Below, piece by piece: positions 17,548 to 25,706 of a stretch of 64,000 nt of DNA. The first letter of the stretch is position 1; each line of letters begins with the position of its first letter. Source of the stretch: Colwellia sp. (lineage in GTDB: Bacteria > Pseudomonadota > Gammaproteobacteria > Enterobacterales > Alteromonadaceae); assembly GCA_002733765.1 (NCBI GenBank), contig NVWU01000004.1, forward strand, positions 243,078 to 307,077, in the 5' to 3' direction. Both the position numbers and the translations under genes were made by a program. A model generated the notes under the pieces. It saw only the letters and a program-made list of their open reading frames with translations, had not been told where the DNA came from and ran no database searches.

Positions 17548-17913
17548 ATGAATAATACTAATACGAGCAGTTTAGCGACTTTTCTTGTGCAACTTAAGCG
17601 ACCAGAGCCCAGTATAGAGTTTGAGCAAGTGATGCAGGTTATTGCGGATAATTATCAATACCAGCCGGCATGTTTTACTAATGGCGAACTTGTTAATGAA
17701 ATAGGAACCAACGAAGGCTCTTGTAAAATTTTTTACTTTGCCCTGTTAAATAAATTGAGCCCGCAACAAACGCTTGCTTGTTTTGGACGTTATTATCGAG
17801 AAGATGTTTTAGCGAATCCAAGTGGTAATGATCACGGAAATATTAGAAATTTTATGCGAACTGGTTGGCAGGGCATTGAATTTAAAGCGGTTGCTTTAGT
17901 ATCTGCTAAATAA
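17548..17913 (+). CDS. HopJ type III effector family protein
   Basis: 121 residues matching the HopJ family. Recognisable blocks are F-E-Q-V-M-Q-V-I-A-D-N-Y, then E-G-S-C-K-I-F-Y-F-A, then T-L-A-C-F-G-R-Y-Y-R and N-I-R-N-F-M-R-T-G-W. Despite its name the family is widespread in free-living marine bacteria with no type III secretion, and no signal or secretion system is seen here. A housekeeping role is more likely, but unknown. It is probably translated with the DUF2999 gene just upstream. Confidence 0.85.
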   Translation: MNNTNTSSLATFLVQLKRPEPSIEFEQVMQVIADNYQYQPACFTNGELVNEIGTNEGSCKIFYFALLNKLSPQQTLACFGRYYREDVLANPSGNDHGNIRNFMRTGWQGIEFKAVALVSAK

Positions 17914-17962
17914 ATTTAGCGCAAGTCATACGCAAGTAACTTCAAATAGTTACCACGCTTTA

Positions 17963-18023
17963 TACCAATCAGTGTAACTAAGGAGTCAAATTTTAATAGA
18001 GCACTTAGTTAAGTTGGTTGGTA
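17963..18023. repeat. Palindromic intergenic repeat, TACCAATC family (short copy)
   Basis: TACCAATCAGTGTAACTAAG (17963-17982) and CTTAGTTAAGTTGGTTGGTA (18004-18023) form an imperfect 20-bp inverted repeat with a 21-base loop. The ends match the copies near 31839 and 50690. It stands between the HopJ-family gene and the dehydrogenase gene, ending 19 bases before the latter's start codon. Confidence 0.7.
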
Positions 18024-18042
18024 TTACATAAGGATTAGTTCA

Positions 18043-18924
18043 ATGAAAGTAGCATTTATTGGTTTAGGCGTAATGGGGTATCCCATGGCAGGGCATTTGC
18101 AAAAAGCCGGTCATGATGTTTGCGTTTATAATCGTAATCAAGCAAAAGCTGAAAAGTGGCAAGCTGAATTTTCGGGTAAAATGGCTAAAACGCCAGCACT
18201 TGCAGCCAAAGAATGTGAAATAGTTTTTTGTTGTGTTGGTAATGATGATGATGTTCGCCAAGTAGTATTAGGTGAACAAGGTATATTAGCGGGAATGCCT
18301 AAAGGCAGTATTTTAGTTGATCATACCACGGCGTCTGCCAATATCGCTCGTGAGTTAGCTGACATTGCGCTAAAGCAAGAACAACACTTTCTTGATGCGC
18401 CAGTTTCTGGTGGTCAAGCAGGCGCAGAAAACGGTTTGTTAACTGTGATGGTTGGCGGTGATGAAAACATTTTTGTTAAAGTTCAGCCGATTATGGATGC
18501 GTATGCACGCTTTAGTCAGCTGATGGGAAATGTTGGTAGTGGTCAGTTGGCCAAAATGGCGAATCAAATTTGTATTGCTGGTGTCGTACAAGGGTTAGCA
18601 GAAGCTTTTAATTTTGCTGAAAAAGCAGGGTTAAATACTGATGCCTTAGTTGAAACAATCTCGAAAGGTGCCGCTGGCTCTTGGCAAATGGAGAATCGTT
18701 ATAAAACGATGTTTGCTGGCGAATATGATTTTGGCTTTGCCGTTGACTGGATGCGTAAAGATCTTGCCATAGCCTTTGAGGAAGCGAAGAAGAATAATGC
18801 TCCTTTACCGATGACAAAAATGGTTGATGGTTTTTATCAAGAAATTCAAGAAAATGGTGGTAACCGTTGGGATACTTCTAGCTTAATTAGCCGGTTCAAG
18901 GATCCACGATTTACCGACTCGTAA
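18043..18924 (+). CDS. NAD(P)-dependent beta-hydroxyacid dehydrogenase family oxidoreductase
   Basis: 293 residues. An N-terminal Rossmann domain has G-L-G-V-M-G at residues 7-12. D-A-P-V-S-G-G-Q-A-G-A-E-N-G is the substrate-binding segment. The catalytic lysine is in G-Q-L-A-K-M-A-N-Q, and the C-terminal domain is helical. The family includes 3-hydroxyisobutyrate dehydrogenase, tartronate semialdehyde reductase and succinate-semialdehyde (GLYR-type) reductases; the sequence alone does not fix the substrate. AAGGA stands 9 bases before the ATG. It stands alone, with a palindromic repeat upstream and a terminator downstream. Confidence 0.88.
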   Translation: MKVAFIGLGVMGYPMAGHLQKAGHDVCVYNRNQAKAEKWQAEFSGKMAKTPALAAKECEIVFCCVGNDDDVRQVVLGEQGILAGMPKGSILVDHTTASANIARELADIALKQEQHFLDAPVSGGQAGAENGLLTVMVGGDENIFVKVQPIMDAYARFSQLMGNVGSGQLAKMANQICIAGVVQGLAEAFNFAEKAGLNTDALVETISKGAAGSWQMENRYKTMFAGEYDFGFAVDWMRKDLAIAFEEAKKNNAPLPMTKMVDGFYQEIQENGGNRWDTSSLISRFKDPRFTDS

Positions 18925-19011
18925 TGTTATAACTGACATTAGCATACAGAATGAAATACAGAAGAAAATGCAAAATATAATGTAGAGCTTGATCTAGTAT
19001 AGAACGCGTTC

Positions 19012-19048
19012 AAAAAGCTGACTGATATTCATTAGTCGGCTTTTTTTT
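19012..19048 (+). terminator. Rho-independent terminator
   Basis: AAAAAGCTGACT and AGTCGGCTTTTT form a stem with one G-U pair, an inner loop around ATATTC, and a run of eight T. It lies about 90 bases after the dehydrogenase stop and well before the convergent YitT gene. Confidence 0.85.
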
Positions 19049-19140
19049 ACTTCATTTGTGCATGCGTGAGAAAATGACAAGTTAGCTTAGCGATGTAAAA
19101 TCGTAATGGTAAATATGCACTGTAACAATGTCATTCACCG

Positions 19141-19980
19141 CTATGTTGTTGTATGTGCGGTTGAACCAATCATTTCTGATGCGTCCATTACAAGTACAAC
19201 AGCATTCTCATCGCGGCTTAACACGATTTTTTGTAACTTAGGTATTTGACGAGCACCGACTACCACTAATAAGATCTTTTTCTCATTTTGCTCCATTAAG
19301 TTTTTACCCGTTAAAATAGTACCATCTCTGCCTAAGTCTTCTGAAATAGCTAGCCCAATACTTCCAGTTTCACTTGAAACCACATGAACTACTTTTTCAG
19401 CTACTGCACCGGTTAGGATTTTATCGATAACTTTTGTTGTGACATAAATACCAATTAAACTCCACAATGCTAACTCCATATCTTTAAATACAATAGCAAC
19501 AGCGATAATGATAATCATATCGAAAAACATGATGACTTGCGCCGATCTAAATGAGGAATAACGGGCAACAATTTGCGCGATAATGGTAGTACCTCCCGCG
19601 GATGCTTGACCTTTCATGACTATTGCTATGCCTGCACCAATACACACACCGCCATAGATGGTAGATAGCAATATACTATCAATGGGTGGGAAAGAAATGA
19701 TTCTTGGCAATAGTTCAACAAAGGTAGCGGTTAAAATAATCGCAATAACCGTGCGTATAGCGAAAGGAAAATCAATAAATTTAAGACCTGCGAGAACCAA
19801 TGGAATATTAATTAACACCATGGCGAGCGCTGTTGGAATGTCGGTTAGATAATGCAATATAATCGACATTCCAGGGGTGCCGCCTGTGGCAATATTGACA
19901 GGTATCAGAAAAAAAGTCACACCAAAGGCCAGTAAATAAGAACCAAGTGAAATTAATATTATGTTTTTTAGTTCTACCAT
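19141..19980 (-). CDS. YitT family membrane protein
   Basis: 279 residues. About five or six hydrophobic segments fill the first 180 residues, with the family motif G-G-T-P-G-M near residue 33 and A-S-A-G-G-T-T-I-I-A-Q-I in the middle. The C-terminal soluble part (about 190-270), ending with V-V-L-V-M-D-A-S-E, is the DUF2179 domain. Members are widespread predicted transporters or membrane proteins of unknown substrate. No operon partner is visible: the next gene upstream on the same strand is sbcB, 165 bases away. Confidence 0.85.
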   Translation of the reverse strand: MVELKNIILISLGSYLLAFGVTFFLIPVNIATGGTPGMSIILHYLTDIPTALAMVLINIPLVLAGLKFIDFPFAIRTVIAIILTATFVELLPRIISFPPIDSILLSTIYGGVCIGAGIAIVMKGQASAGGTTIIAQIVARYSSFRSAQVIMFFDMIIIIAVAIVFKDMELALWSLIGIYVTTKVIDKILTGAVAEKVVHVVSSETGSIGLAISEDLGRDGTILTGKNLMEQNEKKILLVVVGARQIPKLQKIVLSRDENAVVLVMDASEMIGSTAHTTT

Positions 19981-20144
19981 ACTGAATTGTTTAGGTGTCT
20001 ATTTACATTACATGTTAACGATATGGTATCACGAACAATTAAAAGGCGGGAGCTTATATACTCGTTTCACTTGAAGATGATGAAGATAGCAGGGCAATCA
20101 TATTTTAATTACCCTTTAGAAAAATGGGGCTAGTGGGGAGTGAC

Positions 20145-21614
20145 TTATCCACCTTGCACATATTCATATAGCGCTTTTAATACCGACATCTTGCTTTTAT
20201 TCTCTTCATGCTCGTGAGCTAGGTTTTCAATTTTTATCATAAACTCATCCATGCTTAAAATACCTTTTCCACCGTACTGCAACTTATTTTGGCAATATTG
20301 TTGCCAATGCTCTTGCTCTTGGGTAGTTAAGGTGTGAGGGTAGTTACGTGCGCGATATCTAGTTAACAGCACGGATAATCGCTCATCTTGGAAGTTAAAC
20401 GGATGGCTGCCAAGTTGCTCAGGGGATAAGCCGCGCAAAATATCCATTTGAGCTTTGTCACTGTGACTAAAGAAGTTGCCTCCATATAACGCTTGTTCCG
20501 CATCAATATCGCTATTATCGAAATCATTAGTAGCAAAAACATCACTTAGCTTATCTCTTAACTCAGCATGTTGTTTTAATATCGCTAAATTTTCTAAACA
20601 ATAATCACGTGGTATTGCTAAACGCTTAGCATTGTCGGGTAACAATGTTTTTGCTGGGGCAATAACAGGGCATTTATTAATATGAATTAACTTAACGGGG
20701 ATAGGTTTTTCATCAGGTGCTAAATCATCATGACGAGTATATAAACGTGCCTTAATTTCTTCGCTGCTTAGACTTAATAAGGGTTCAATGTCTTGTGCCA
20801 AGTCGATACAGATAACCGCATTTTTATTGACAGGGTGATAACTAATAGGTGAAAACCAACTAGTACAACCATGCAGTGATGATATTTTACTTGAAGTGTG
20901 AACGACAGGTGTCATGTCGGCAACGTTAAGTAATTCAGCCACTTGTTTTTTATTTTTTAAATTAAAAATAAAGTCATAAAGCTTTGGCTGTTTTTCTTTT
21001 ATCAATTTAGCCATCGCAATAGTGGCATAAACATCAGACATCGCATCATGTGCTGATTCATGACTAATACCATTCGCTTTAGTGAGTAATTCTAAACGAA
21101 AACTCACTATCTGCTCACCATCACGTTCAATAGTAGGCCAGTTTATGCCTTCAGGGCGAAGCGCATAAGTGGCGCGCACCATATCAATAATATCCCAACG
21201 ACTATTACCATTTTGCCACTCACGAGCATACGGGTCATAAAAATTACGATAGAAAAGATAACGCGATACCTCGTCATCAAAGCGAATATTGTTATATCCA
21301 GCTACACACGTATTAGGTACGCTAAATAAATCGTTAATTCGCTTAGCAAATTCAGCCTCTGTTAAGCCTTCACGTTGTGCTTTTTGTGGCGTAATACCGG
21401 TAACCAAGCAAGCCTCTGGATGAGGAAGATAATCTTGTGGTGGTTGGCAATAAAACATTTCAGGCTCGCCAATGATGTTGAGATCGAGATCTGTTCTGAT
21501 CCCCGCAAACTGCGAAGGCTTATCAACTTTAGGGGAAATACCCCAAGTTTCATAATCGTGCCAGAGAATAGTTGGCTGGTTTGTAGTGTTTTGAGAAGAA
21601 GAGTTATGTTTCAT
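20145..21614 (-). CDS. sbcB: Exodeoxyribonuclease I (SbcB)
   Basis: 489 residues from the ATG at 21614, which has TGGA 4 bases upstream; a TTG at 21632 is less likely. The DnaQ-like exonuclease core starts with H-D-Y-E-T-W-G (catalytic D20 and E22). The later motif A-H-D-A-M-S-D-V supplies the other acidic residues and the histidine of the DEDD site. The SH3-like and C-terminal helical exonuclease-I parts are present, so length is normal. The enzyme digests single-stranded DNA 3' to 5' in recombination and mismatch repair. It is monocistronic here. Confidence 0.95.
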   Translation of the reverse strand: MKHNSSSQNTTNQPTILWHDYETWGISPKVDKPSQFAGIRTDLDLNIIGEPEMFYCQPPQDYLPHPEACLVTGITPQKAQREGLTEAEFAKRINDLFSVPNTCVAGYNNIRFDDEVSRYLFYRNFYDPYAREWQNGNSRWDIIDMVRATYALRPEGINWPTIERDGEQIVSFRLELLTKANGISHESAHDAMSDVYATIAMAKLIKEKQPKLYDFIFNLKNKKQVAELLNVADMTPVVHTSSKISSLHGCTSWFSPISYHPVNKNAVICIDLAQDIEPLLSLSSEEIKARLYTRHDDLAPDEKPIPVKLIHINKCPVIAPAKTLLPDNAKRLAIPRDYCLENLAILKQHAELRDKLSDVFATNDFDNSDIDAEQALYGGNFFSHSDKAQMDILRGLSPEQLGSHPFNFQDERLSVLLTRYRARNYPHTLTTQEQEHWQQYCQNKLQYGGKGILSMDEFMIKIENLAHEHEENKSKMSVLKALYEYVQGG

Positions 21615-22050
21615 TTTATCCAGGTAAAACAATTTATTGAAGTTTATTGTGCTTTATTTTGGTACTTTGTTAAAAACCACATGACAACGGTTTTAGTTAG
21701 CCGATCGTGACGGATTTAAAGGGTACGTGTCACTCAAAAATTCCCAGTATCCTTTTGATACAAGTATAGGTTTTATATTATTCTTAAACGCTTAACACTA
21801 GGCCGATTTCCTGATCTGACTTTAGCACAAGCGCGAGACAAAATCCCTGAATTACGGTAGTTGTTGATATAAATTTAATCGACGTTGAAATGATGACAAT
21901 TTAATATCCCTAGTAGATGTTTTATTTAGATAAGTAAAAGAACATATCAGGTTTTTAGTAGCAAAAGTTGTCGCAATTTTTTGTTTAATAAATAAAATAA
22001 ATATTATGCTAAAATTTAAAAAAACGTAAGTTTATACAAGGATACTAGTA
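21615..22050. other. Intergenic region between sbcB and the cold-shock/DUF1294 gene
   Basis: About 435 bases. It contains the divergent promoters of both genes and a short integrase-derived fragment (21759-21860). The last 100 bases are very AT-rich and probably include the promoter of the cold-shock-domain gene. No other feature is clear. Confidence 0.4.
21759..21860 (+). pseudogene. Fragment of a tyrosine-recombinase integrase (N-terminal domain)
   Basis: 33 codons between two in-frame stops encode R-L-T-L-G-R-F-P-D-L-T-L-A-Q-A-R followed by D-K-I-P-E-L-R. This is the conserved L-G-x-(F/Y)-P-x-L-(S/T)-L-A-x-A-R motif in the N-terminal arm-binding domain of P4/phage-type integrases. Nothing of the catalytic domain remains nearby. 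It is a relic of an element that once integrated here or was carried here. Confidence 0.6.
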
Positions 22051-22659
22051 GTGAGAATGAAAGGGAAAATCATCAAGTGGAATGAAGATAAAGCATTTGG
22101 ATTTATTACACCAAATGGTGGTGGAGATGATGTTTTTATCCACAAAACCGCATTAACTAATCGAAAAAGAGTCCCTGAAATTAGCGACGTTATTACTTTC
22201 TCTATCAGCAAAGACAAACAAGGGCGATATTGTGCCAGTGAAGCAACATTCACCGGTGAAAAATTCAAAAAGAAACAGGCAGGAAGAAGCATCAGTAAAC
22301 TTTCAATATTTTTAGCTACTCTATTTTTAGCTTCAATATCTTTAGCCTATGTGGTCGGCTACTTACCAATCAAATTACTTTATGTGTATTGGGGGCTAAG
22401 TACATTCACTTTTTTAGCATATGCAAATGACAAAATAAAAGCTCAAAAAGGAGCATGGCGAACAAAAGAATCAACCTTGCATCTATTCGCTTTACTCGGC
22501 GGCTGGCCAGGAGCCGCAATAGCACAACAATTTTTAAGGCATAAGTCTCAAAAACGTGAATTCAGAATAGGATTTTGGTTTACTGTTTTCATTAATATCT
22601 CAATTTTTATTTGGCTGAATACCCTAGGAGCAGAAAATTATTTAGCCTTGTTTAGCTAG
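22051..22659 (+). CDS. Cold-shock domain / DUF1294 membrane fusion protein
   Basis: 202 residues. The first 65 are a cold-shock (OB-fold) domain with G-K-I-I-K-W-N, F-G-F-I-T-P-N-G-G and D-V-F-I-H. After a basic linker come three or four membrane helices containing Y-A-N-D-K-I-K-A-Q-K-G-A-W-R, L-L-G-G-W-P-G-A and R-H-K-S-Q-K, the DUF1294 pattern. The fusion is common in gammaproteobacteria and its role is unknown; a membrane-tethered RNA-binding protein is a reasonable guess. GTG at 22051 is preferred because AAGGA stands eight bases upstream; an ATG follows at 22057. Confidence 0.88.
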   Translation: MRMKGKIIKWNEDKAFGFITPNGGGDDVFIHKTALTNRKRVPEISDVITFSISKDKQGRYCASEATFTGEKFKKKQAGRSISKLSIFLATLFLASISLAYVVGYLPIKLLYVYWGLSTFTFLAYANDKIKAQKGAWRTKESTLHLFALLGGWPGAAIAQQFLRHKSQKREFRIGFWFTVFINISIFIWLNTLGAENYLALFS

Positions 22660-23028
22660 TTTTTTATGAATATTATTTAAAGTAATAAAAAGAGCTTACT
22701 TAACAATTTAATAATAACCGCTTTGAAAAACCACTATTGCTCAATCAAGCCTCTGGTTTTTGAATATTTATGCTCATTGATATTTGAACTGTTCTTGGTA
22801 TCACTTATTTTCCACCTTAAAAAAGTCCACTCAAATATTAAAAAGCAATAAATTAGTCGGCGAGGGTAGTTAGCCTCCTTTTAAGGGAGGTAACTTGTAT
22901 ATTTTATTATAATCCTCCTTTAAAGGATGTTAATGACTCTATGTTGATTTGTTTTGTGTGCTATGTAATACTCCTTTAAAGGGTGTTACTTGAGTGTAGC
23001 CCAGATAAAAAATCTTTTAGGGTTTATT
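22660..23028. other. Intergenic region upstream of hipBA
   Basis: About 370 bases. Positions 22737-22797 resemble the inner part of the large repeat at 50690-50846 (CAATCAAGC then a TTGAA stretch and CTCATT). The final 120 bases hold three palindromic operators and a TATAAT at 22908-22913 between operators one and two, without a clear -35 box. Confidence 0.45.
22874..22989. promoter_or_regulatory. Three palindromic operators ahead of hipBA
   Basis: Near-identical dyads centred on CTCCTTTAAAGG lie at 22874-22890, 22914-22929 and 22967-22989. The third is the most symmetric over 23 bases (GTAATACTCC and GGGTGTTAC arms). Centres are about 40 and 56 bases apart. HipB-type antitoxins bind such repeated dyads to repress their own operon, so these are probably the autoregulatory sites. 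Confidence 0.7.
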
Positions 23029-23376
23029 ATGACTTTTGAACATTTAACAGCTCATGCCATTGCTGGCGAACTTGGCGATAGAATTAAAACCGCTCGGCTC
23101 AATGCCAATCTCACCCAAAAAGCGTTAGCTAAAAAAGCAGGAATATCTCTCAAAGCGGTGACCAATGGCGAAAGGGGTAAATCAACACTTGAATCCATGA
23201 TAGCTATTTTAATAGCGCTCGAAATGATAGAACAACTAAATTTTTTTATACCAAAACAAGTAATATCTCCCGTTCAACTAATTGAACTGCAAGGTAAAGA
23301 ACGAAAAAGAGCAACTAGCCCCAGCAAAAGTATCATTAAAAGTAATAGCCAAAGTAAGGACACTCCCACATGGTAA
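23029..23376 (+). CDS. hipB: HipB-like antitoxin, XRE-family DNA-binding protein
   Basis: 115 residues from the ATG at 23029, which follows AGGG by 6 bases. A TTG-initiated longer frame would start inside the third operator and is rejected. Residues 15-75 are an XRE helix-turn-helix with L-T-Q-K-A-L-A-K-K-A-G-I-S and L-E-S-M-I-A-I-L-I-A-L. The C-terminal tail is basic and disordered. It should neutralise HipA and, with it, repress the operon. The stop codon overlaps the hipA start, which means translational coupling. Confidence 0.88.
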   Translation: MTFEHLTAHAIAGELGDRIKTARLNANLTQKALAKKAGISLKAVTNGERGKSTLESMIAILIALEMIEQLNFFIPKQVISPVQLIELQGKERKRATSPSKSIIKSNSQSKDTPTW

Positions 23377-24689
23377 CGGAAGTCATAAAGATTAAGTACA
23401 AAGAGTATGATGTAGGCGCGGTCAGCTACAATACCGACACTCAAATAGGTGCGTTTGAATACTTCCCTAGTTTTATCAAAACAGGCATTGAATTATCGCC
23501 AATCAAAATGCCCTTGGCGAAAAAAATTTATTCATTCCCCCAGATAGATCATGCTACTTTCAAAGGACTACCTGGACTTATTGCTGATTCATTACCCGAT
23601 GACTTTGGTAATGCTGTAATGAATGCATGGATAGCCAGTCAAGGTAAACCAACAAGTGATATCACTCCTTTACAGCGGCTACAGTACACAGGAATGCGCG
23701 GTATGGGGGCCTTAACTTACTCGCCAGCCACAAGAAGAAAAAACCTTAATGCTTCTCAGCCAATTCACATTGAATCTCTCCTTTCTATCGCCCAAGAGGT
23801 ATTAGATAAACGCGAACAATTCAACGTTAACCTAGCCACTAATGGGCAAGAAAACAAAAAAGCAATGATGTCACTTATGTCAGTTGGCATGAGCGCAGGT
23901 GGCGCAAGACCGAAAGCGGTTCTTGCCTTCAATAAAGATTTTAGTAAAGTACGCTCAGGTCAAACAGATGCGCCAAGTGGCTTTACGCACTACCTGATAA
24001 AATTTGACGGCGTTAGCGAACACAATAAAAATCAAGAGACCTTTGGCGACCCTATGGGTTATGGCGCGATGGAATACACCTACTATTTATTAGCGAAAAA
24101 ATGCGGTATCGACATGATGCCATGCCATTTACTTAATGAAGGCAAGCGAAGGCATTTTATTACCGAAAGATTTGATCGTAACGGCAATGAAAAAATACAC
24201 GTACAAACACTTAACGGACTTGAACACGTAAGCTATAAACAAATAGGCTCATACTCTTATGCTGAACTATTTAATACAGCAAGAAAGCTCAATCTTAGTC
24301 CAGACGACGCTATGCAGTTATTTAAACGAATGGTGTTTAACGTCATCTCTAGAAACCATGATGATCACGTTAAAAATTTTGGGTTTTTATTAGATAAAGA
24401 AAATAAATGGCAATTAGCCCCCGCTTACGATCTTGCTTACAGTTACAAACCAAATAGTCATTGGGTAAGTAAGCATTGGATGACCTTAAACGGAAAACAA
24501 GACAACTTTACCCGAGATGACTTTTATAGTTTTGAAAAACTAAGCCCTATCTTCAGCAAACGAAAGATAGATGATGTGTTAAATCAAACCATAGAAGCGG
24601 TATCACACTGGGGTAAGCTCGCCTCAGAACAAGCAGTACCTAATTCACTGATAAAAGAAGTAAGTCAAAATTTAAGACTTTCTTTGTAA
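23370..24689 (+). CDS. hipA: HipA-family toxin kinase
   Basis: 439 residues, the usual length for HipA. The N-terminal Couple_hipA part includes L-P-G-L-I-A-D-S-L-P-D-D-F-G. The ATP-binding loop region is S-A-G-G-A-R-P-K. The catalytic loop is S-R-N-H-D-D-H-V-K-N-F, and the metal-binding segment is L-A-P-A-Y-D-L. All kinase residues I can recognise are present, so it looks active. HipA toxins phosphorylate targets such as glutamyl-tRNA synthetase and cause dormancy; the G-G-x-R-P-K variant differs from the E. coli K-12 form, and its target is not known from sequence. It overlaps hipB by 7 bases. Confidence 0.92.
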   Translation: MVTEVIKIKYKEYDVGAVSYNTDTQIGAFEYFPSFIKTGIELSPIKMPLAKKIYSFPQIDHATFKGLPGLIADSLPDDFGNAVMNAWIASQGKPTSDITPLQRLQYTGMRGMGALTYSPATRRKNLNASQPIHIESLLSIAQEVLDKREQFNVNLATNGQENKKAMMSLMSVGMSAGGARPKAVLAFNKDFSKVRSGQTDAPSGFTHYLIKFDGVSEHNKNQETFGDPMGYGAMEYTYYLLAKKCGIDMMPCHLLNEGKRRHFITERFDRNGNEKIHVQTLNGLEHVSYKQIGSYSYAELFNTARKLNLSPDDAMQLFKRMVFNVISRNHDDHVKNFGFLLDKENKWQLAPAYDLAYSYKPNSHWVSKHWMTLNGKQDNFTRDDFYSFEKLSPIFSKRKIDDVLNQTIEAVSHWGKLASEQAVPNSLIKEVSQNLRLSL

Positions 24690-24870
24690 TAAATTCTAAC
24701 CAAATAATGTCTTAGTGAATACAATTGAGCTAATAAACGGAAAAGGTAAAGGATATGTTGGGTGTAGAGGAAATGCGTTGATACAATGATGGTAATTAAT
24801 AATAATTACTTCGTCTTTTAAAAAAGTAGTAAGCAATTTTATTCAATAAATTTTTAAAATTAAGGTTCTT

Positions 24871-25533
24871 ATGAAAGCAATATTAATGATAAGTAAAGTC
24901 GCTGCGTTTTTGGTCGTTGCTTTGAGCATTGGTGTGATCAATATCGCAGCTGTAAACGCTGCTGAAACGCAAACAGACAGTGATAAAAAAACAGAAACTA
25001 TTTTGAACATTGATGAAAGCAGTTTTACTTGTATACGAAAAATGACGCCAGTGCGACATTTCTATGTAGATAATCTTATCGGTGATATTAACGGTACTTT
25101 GGCCGCTGCACATGCCCCTGAGGGAGCTATTTATCCCAAAGGCTCTGTTGTGCAACTTGTGCCTACTGAGGTAATGGTTAAGCGAGAGTCGGGCATTTCT
25201 CCTGCAACGGGCGATTGGGAATTTTTTGAGTTAAAAGTTGATGAAAAAGGGTCGACTATTGTTAAGCGCGGTTTTGTTGATGTGATGAATCGTTTCGGTG
25301 GAAACTGCTTTTCTTGTCATGCACCCGCTAGAGAACCTTGGGACTTCATCTGTGAATCTGAACACGGTTGTGAGCCTATCCCGATCGACCATAAAATGAC
25401 TGGCGCATTGCAGCGTTCAGATCCTCGGTGTGGCGAAGAAGTACTTGAAGATGGTGATAGCATGGCGCTTTGGAAACTTAAAGTCATGGTTAATATCGGC
25501 CTAGCTAAGAAGTGGATGGAAGACCTATTTTAA
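24871..25533 (+). CDS. Periplasmic monohaem c-type cytochrome, possibly P460-like
   Basis: 220 residues. A signal peptide ends near V-N-A-A-E (about residue 31). A single haem-binding C-F-S-C-H lies near residue 151, in R-F-G-G-N-C-F-S-C-H-A-P-A. Upstream is a beta-rich region with W-E-F-F-E-L-K-V, as in cytochrome P460-like proteins, where the haem motif comes late. Several extra cysteines near 165-190 could form disulfides. It is monocistronic. Electron partner and role are unknown. The haem motif is seen directly; the P460 assignment is a family resemblance only. Confidence 0.7.
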   Translation: MKAILMISKVAAFLVVALSIGVINIAAVNAAETQTDSDKKTETILNIDESSFTCIRKMTPVRHFYVDNLIGDINGTLAAAHAPEGAIYPKGSVVQLVPTEVMVKRESGISPATGDWEFFELKVDEKGSTIVKRGFVDVMNRFGGNCFSCHAPAREPWDFICESEHGCEPIPIDHKMTGALQRSDPRCGEEVLEDGDSMALWKLKVMVNIGLAKKWMEDLF

Positions 25534-25706
25534 ATTGAGATTGGATTACCCATGCTCAGGTAACCCATGTTGAGGTTATCAATTCTGTCAGTGAAGATAG
25601 TAATGGCATCAGCTTGCTTGTGATGCCTGCTAGTATTTAGTTGTTGTAAATTTACTTATTGTAATTTCGTTTTTGTCTCTTTTTTATAGTTGAGTTTGTG
25701 TTGTAA

